Positions 4,402 to 6,543 of a stretch of 6,543 bases of DNA are shown in pieces. The translations under genes and the position numbers were made by a program. Source of the stretch: an uncultured Atopobium sp. (GTDB lineage: Bacteria; Actinomycetota; Coriobacteriia; Coriobacteriales; Atopobiaceae). The stretch's first letter is position 1, and every line of letters begins with the position of its first letter. A model generated the notes under the pieces. The model had not been told where the DNA came from. It was given only the letters and a program-made list of their open reading frames with translations, and did not search any database. Location: positions 1 through 6,543 of the forward strand of contig CALBBS010000018.1 of NCBI GenBank assembly GCA_937926845.1, given 5' to 3'.

Positions 4402-5133
4402 GTGAAATTGCACGAACGAGTAGCTGCTGCAGAAGCTATTTGCGGTCACACATTTACCAATAAAGAGCTTATTGAGGCTGCCCTCACACACCCTTCGGCA
4501 GTGGAGGGCAAGCCTGTTTCTGCTTCGTATGAGCGCCTGGAGTTTCTGGGTGACTCAATTCTTGGTGCCATTATTGCAACGGAGCTGTTTGAGCGTTATC
4601 CAGATATGGATGAAGGCCAGCTTACTAGGTTGAAAATCTCTCTAGTATCCGGCCACACGCTTTCCATTGTCTCTGATGCTCTAGGAATTTCTCCCTTAAT
4701 TGTTATGGGAATTTCCGAGAAGGGCACGGGAAAGCGTGGCATGAAGTCTGCTCTGGAGAACGTCTACGAGTCCATTGTTGGCGCGCTCTACCTTGATGCG
4801 GGTTTTGATCCAACGCACGATTTTGTTATTCGTACGCTTGGACCTCACATTTCTCCAGCGCTTGCAGTTCGTTCGGTAAGCCCTAAATCTCGTTTGCAAG
4901 AAGCGGTACAGGCTAAAGGTAAGGCTACTCCTGAATATAAGCTTATTGGCGAGAGCGGACCTGCTCACACACCAACGTTTACCGCTGTGGTATTTGTCGA
5001 CGGCCTTAAGGTGGGTCGTGGACAGGGACCATCAAAGAAAGCCGCAGAGTCAGAAGCCGCTCAAGACGCACTGGTACGTCTTGGTGTGGATGACGCTCCG
5101 CTTGATGCTGATGCAGAAATGCACCTAAGGTAG
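4402..5133 (+). CDS. rnc: Ribonuclease III
   Basis: RNase III is a dimeric, magnesium-dependent endonuclease that cuts double-stranded RNA, including 16S and 23S rRNA precursors. The 243-residue product has a nuclease domain followed by a double-stranded-RNA-binding domain. The signature ERLEFLGDS is at residues 44-52, giving Glu44, Glu47 and Asp51. DEGQLTRLK (70-78) supplies the conserved acidic pair. The second catalytic helix, ENVYESIVGALYLDAG (119-134), has Glu123 equivalent to E. coli Glu117 but Asn120 where E. coli has Asp114. The binding domain runs from about 162 (SPKSRLQEAVQ) to 233, ending in the basic GPSKKAAESEAAQDAL helix. Length is typical. The start is GTG 4402, 13 bases after acpP, with only a weak AGG eight bases upstream, suggesting coupling. 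smc follows after 17 bases. Confidence 0.96.
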   Translation: MKLHERVAAAEAICGHTFTNKELIEAALTHPSAVEGKPVSASYERLEFLGDSILGAIIATELFERYPDMDEGQLTRLKISLVSGHTLSIVSDALGISPLIVMGISEKGTGKRGMKSALENVYESIVGALYLDAGFDPTHDFVIRTLGPHISPALAVRSVSPKSRLQEAVQAKGKATPEYKLIGESGPAHTPTFTAVVFVDGLKVGRGQGPSKKAAESEAAQDALVRLGVDDAPLDADAEMHLR

Positions 5134-5136
5134 AAA

Positions 5137-5149
5137 GGTACCCTGTACC
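5137..5149 (+). promoter_or_regulatory. Small hairpin between the smc ribosome binding site and its GTG start
   Basis: GGTAC (5137-5141) and GTACC (5145-5149) form a five-pair stem with a CCT loop, ending one base before GTG 5151. The only Shine-Dalgarno candidate, GAAAGG (5133-5138), overlaps the rnc stop and is partly inside the stem, at a long distance (12 bases) from the start. Folding could lower smc initiation; ribosomes ending rnc would melt it. The regulatory reading is inference. Confidence 0.4.
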
Positions 5150-5150
5150 C

Positions 5151-6543
5151 GTGTATCTAAAATCGCTGACACTTAAGGGTTTTAAGTCATTCGCTGATAA
5201 AACTCAGATGGTTTTTGACCCCGGCCTTACCGTTGTCGTTGGTCCTAACGGCTCGGGTAAGTCCAATGTCTCTGACGCAATTCTCTGGGTATTGGGCGAG
5301 CAGAGCGCTAAGATGCTCCGTGGCCAAGCCATGGAAGACGTTATCTTCTCTGGCTCATCAGCAAGGGGAGCGGTGGGCGTTGCTGAGGTAACGCTGGTTC
5401 TGGATAACTCCGACCACACTATTCCTATTGATTTCTCTGAAATTGGCATCACCAGGCGCATGTATCGCTCTGGAGAGTCTGAGTACCTGATTAACGGTGC
5501 TCCTTCAAGACTCATGGATATCCAGGACATTTTGCATGACTCTGGCCTGGGCAAAGATACCCACTCCATTATTTCTCAGGGCAAGCTCGATTCCATCTTG
5601 TCGAGCCGTCCTGAGCAGCGTCGTGAGCTTATTGAAGAGGCAGCAGATATCTCTAAGCATCGCCGCCGCAAAGAGCGTGCGGAGCGCAAGATTTCTTCCA
5701 TGGATGAGAATCTCACGCGAGCCAAAGTGGTTTCTCGCGAAATTACCCGCCAGCTTAAACCGCTTGAGAGACAGGTAGACAAGGCTTCTCGCGCTAAAGA
5801 TCTGTCTGCTCAGCTCAAAGATTTGACGGTTCAGCTTGCGGTTGATGACCTTCGTCAGCTGCAGTTTACTCATGGCAAGTTGGAGGCACGCGCTAAAGAG
5901 GCAGAGGCTGCTATTGAGCTTGCTCAATATCGTGCGGGCGAGAAAAACCGTGAGCTTGAAAAGCTTCAGTCACTTCTTGAGCAAAAGGGTCTCTTTGTTG
6001 GAGACTTGGGTGAGCAGCGCCGTCGCATGCAAGAGATTCTTGGTCGTATGGGATCTGACATGCGTCTTTTGGAGGAGAAGGGCAAGAACATGGTTTCTCG
6101 CCTTTCTGACACGCGTATGCAGCTTTCTGTGATGGATAAACAGAAGGCAGACGCTGCAAAAGAAAATGTTGAGCTTTCTGGTCAGCTGGCAACAATTCGT
6201 GCAAAGGTTGCGGATCTGACGGAGAGCGTGAACGCGCTCCAAGAGGCAGCTAACCAGGCAATTGCCGAGCGTCGTGCTCTTGATGTAAAGATTTCTGACT
6301 GTACTGCGTCTGAGCGAAGTGCGCGTAATACCGCTGATAAAGAAACGCTTGCGTATGTAAAGCTTGAAGAGCAGATTGCTCATGCGCAGGTAGAAGATCA
6401 GATGTTTGAGTCAAGGTTGACTCAGATTACGGAAGCGCTTGAGATTGCTCGTGCTGCTCTAGAAGATAGTGGCGCTAAAGAAGCAGAGCTCACTGCGGCT
6501 CTTGAGAAAGCTCGTCAGGAGTCCGAGGCGTTTGTTGCTGAGA
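5151..6543 (+). CDS. smc: Chromosome segregation ATPase SMC, N-terminal 464 residues (3' end outside window)
   Basis: SMC forms a ring-shaped ATPase with ScpA and ScpB that loops and compacts the chromosome for segregation. The frame from GTG 5151 stays open to the window edge. It begins MYLKSLTLKGFKSFADKT, the usual SMC start. Walker A is GPNGSGKSN (31-39), the conserved LRG arginine is Arg57, and the Q-loop glutamine is Gln143 in SIISQGKLDSIL. EEAADISKHRRRK (162-174) ends the N-terminal head; Asp166 replaces the Gly usual in EEAAG. From about 175 the protein is a long charged coiled coil, the outgoing arm. The hinge, return arm and C-terminal head with signature and Walker B motifs lie outside, given a family length near 1,180. 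GTG is chosen because the conserved N-terminus begins there. The rnc-smc spacing is 17 bases. Confidence 0.95.
   Translation, partial: MYLKSLTLKGFKSFADKTQMVFDPGLTVVVGPNGSGKSNVSDAILWVLGEQSAKMLRGQAMEDVIFSGSSARGAVGVAEVTLVLDNSDHTIPIDFSEIGITRRMYRSGESEYLINGAPSRLMDIQDILHDSGLGKDTHSIISQGKLDSILSSRPEQRRELIEEAADISKHRRRKERAERKISSMDENLTRAKVVSREITRQLKPLERQVDKASRAKDLSAQLKDLTVQLAVDDLRQLQFTHGKLEARAKEAEAAIELAQYRAGEKNRELEKLQSLLEQKGLFVGDLGEQRRRMQEILGRMGSDMRLLEEKGKNMVSRLSDTRMQLSVMDKQKADAAKENVELSGQLATIRAKVADLTESVNALQEAANQAIAERRALDVKISDCTASERSARNTADKETLAYVKLEEQIAHAQVEDQMFESRLTQITEALEIARAALEDSGAKEAELTAALEKARQESEAFVAE

Noticed and set aside
1..6543. Mobile element, CRISPR array, tRNA, rRNA, phage or defence genes
   Set aside because: No direct-repeat arrays, transposase motifs, tRNA-like cloverleaf or defence domains were seen; nearly all sequence is accounted for by conserved housekeeping genes.

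Overview
The window is a compact, entirely plus-strand stretch of core chromosome. It contains nine genes, none of them mobile, foreign or defence-related. The most likely source is an actinobacterium of moderate GC, probably class Coriobacteriia and near Atopobium/Lancefieldella. This is an inference from three things: a DivIVA-like gene of the SepIVA type placed directly upstream of the DUF177-rpmF pair, as in mycobacteria; an actinobacterial-style VVKGLR motif in CoaD; and a base composition well below that of most actinobacteria. The species cannot be fixed from sequence reading alone.

Layout: 1-249 is the 3' end of recG. It is followed by rsmD (300-878) and coaD (887-1396), the latter starting at TTG. 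After a 126-bp gap with a possible promoter come the SepIVA/DivIVA-like coiled-coil gene (1523-2020) and a DUF177/YceD gene (2026-2595). Next is a 147-bp regulatory gap with an extended -10 promoter, an inverted repeat over that promoter and a leader hairpin, and then rpmF (2743-2922). rpmF ends in a strong intrinsic terminator (2943-2980), immediately before plsX (2999-3982). plsX has its own terminator (4024-4058). A probable promoter at 4091-4118 then starts acpP (4152-4388), rnc (4402-5133) and smc (5151 to the window edge), spaced 13 and 17 bp apart.

Functionally the region joins several housekeeping tasks: replication-fork rescue (RecG), 16S rRNA modification and large-subunit assembly (RsmD, L32, probably DUF177), and coenzyme A synthesis (CoaD). 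CoA supplies the phosphopantetheine arm of the acyl carrier protein. PlsX and AcpP link fatty-acid synthesis to phospholipid synthesis, RNase III processes rRNA and other dsRNA, and SMC organises the chromosome. The SepIVA-like protein probably acts in septation or envelope growth. The order plsX-acpP-rnc-smc resembles the Bacillus fatty-acid operon without fabD and fabG, while the upstream half resembles the mycobacterial order.

I found no undescribed multi-gene system. The items worth a second look are mostly non-coding: the rpmF promoter and leader, the rpmF/plsX terminator, and hairpins in front of rsmD and smc. A few replacements at usually conserved residues in RNase III, SMC and ACP also merit checking.
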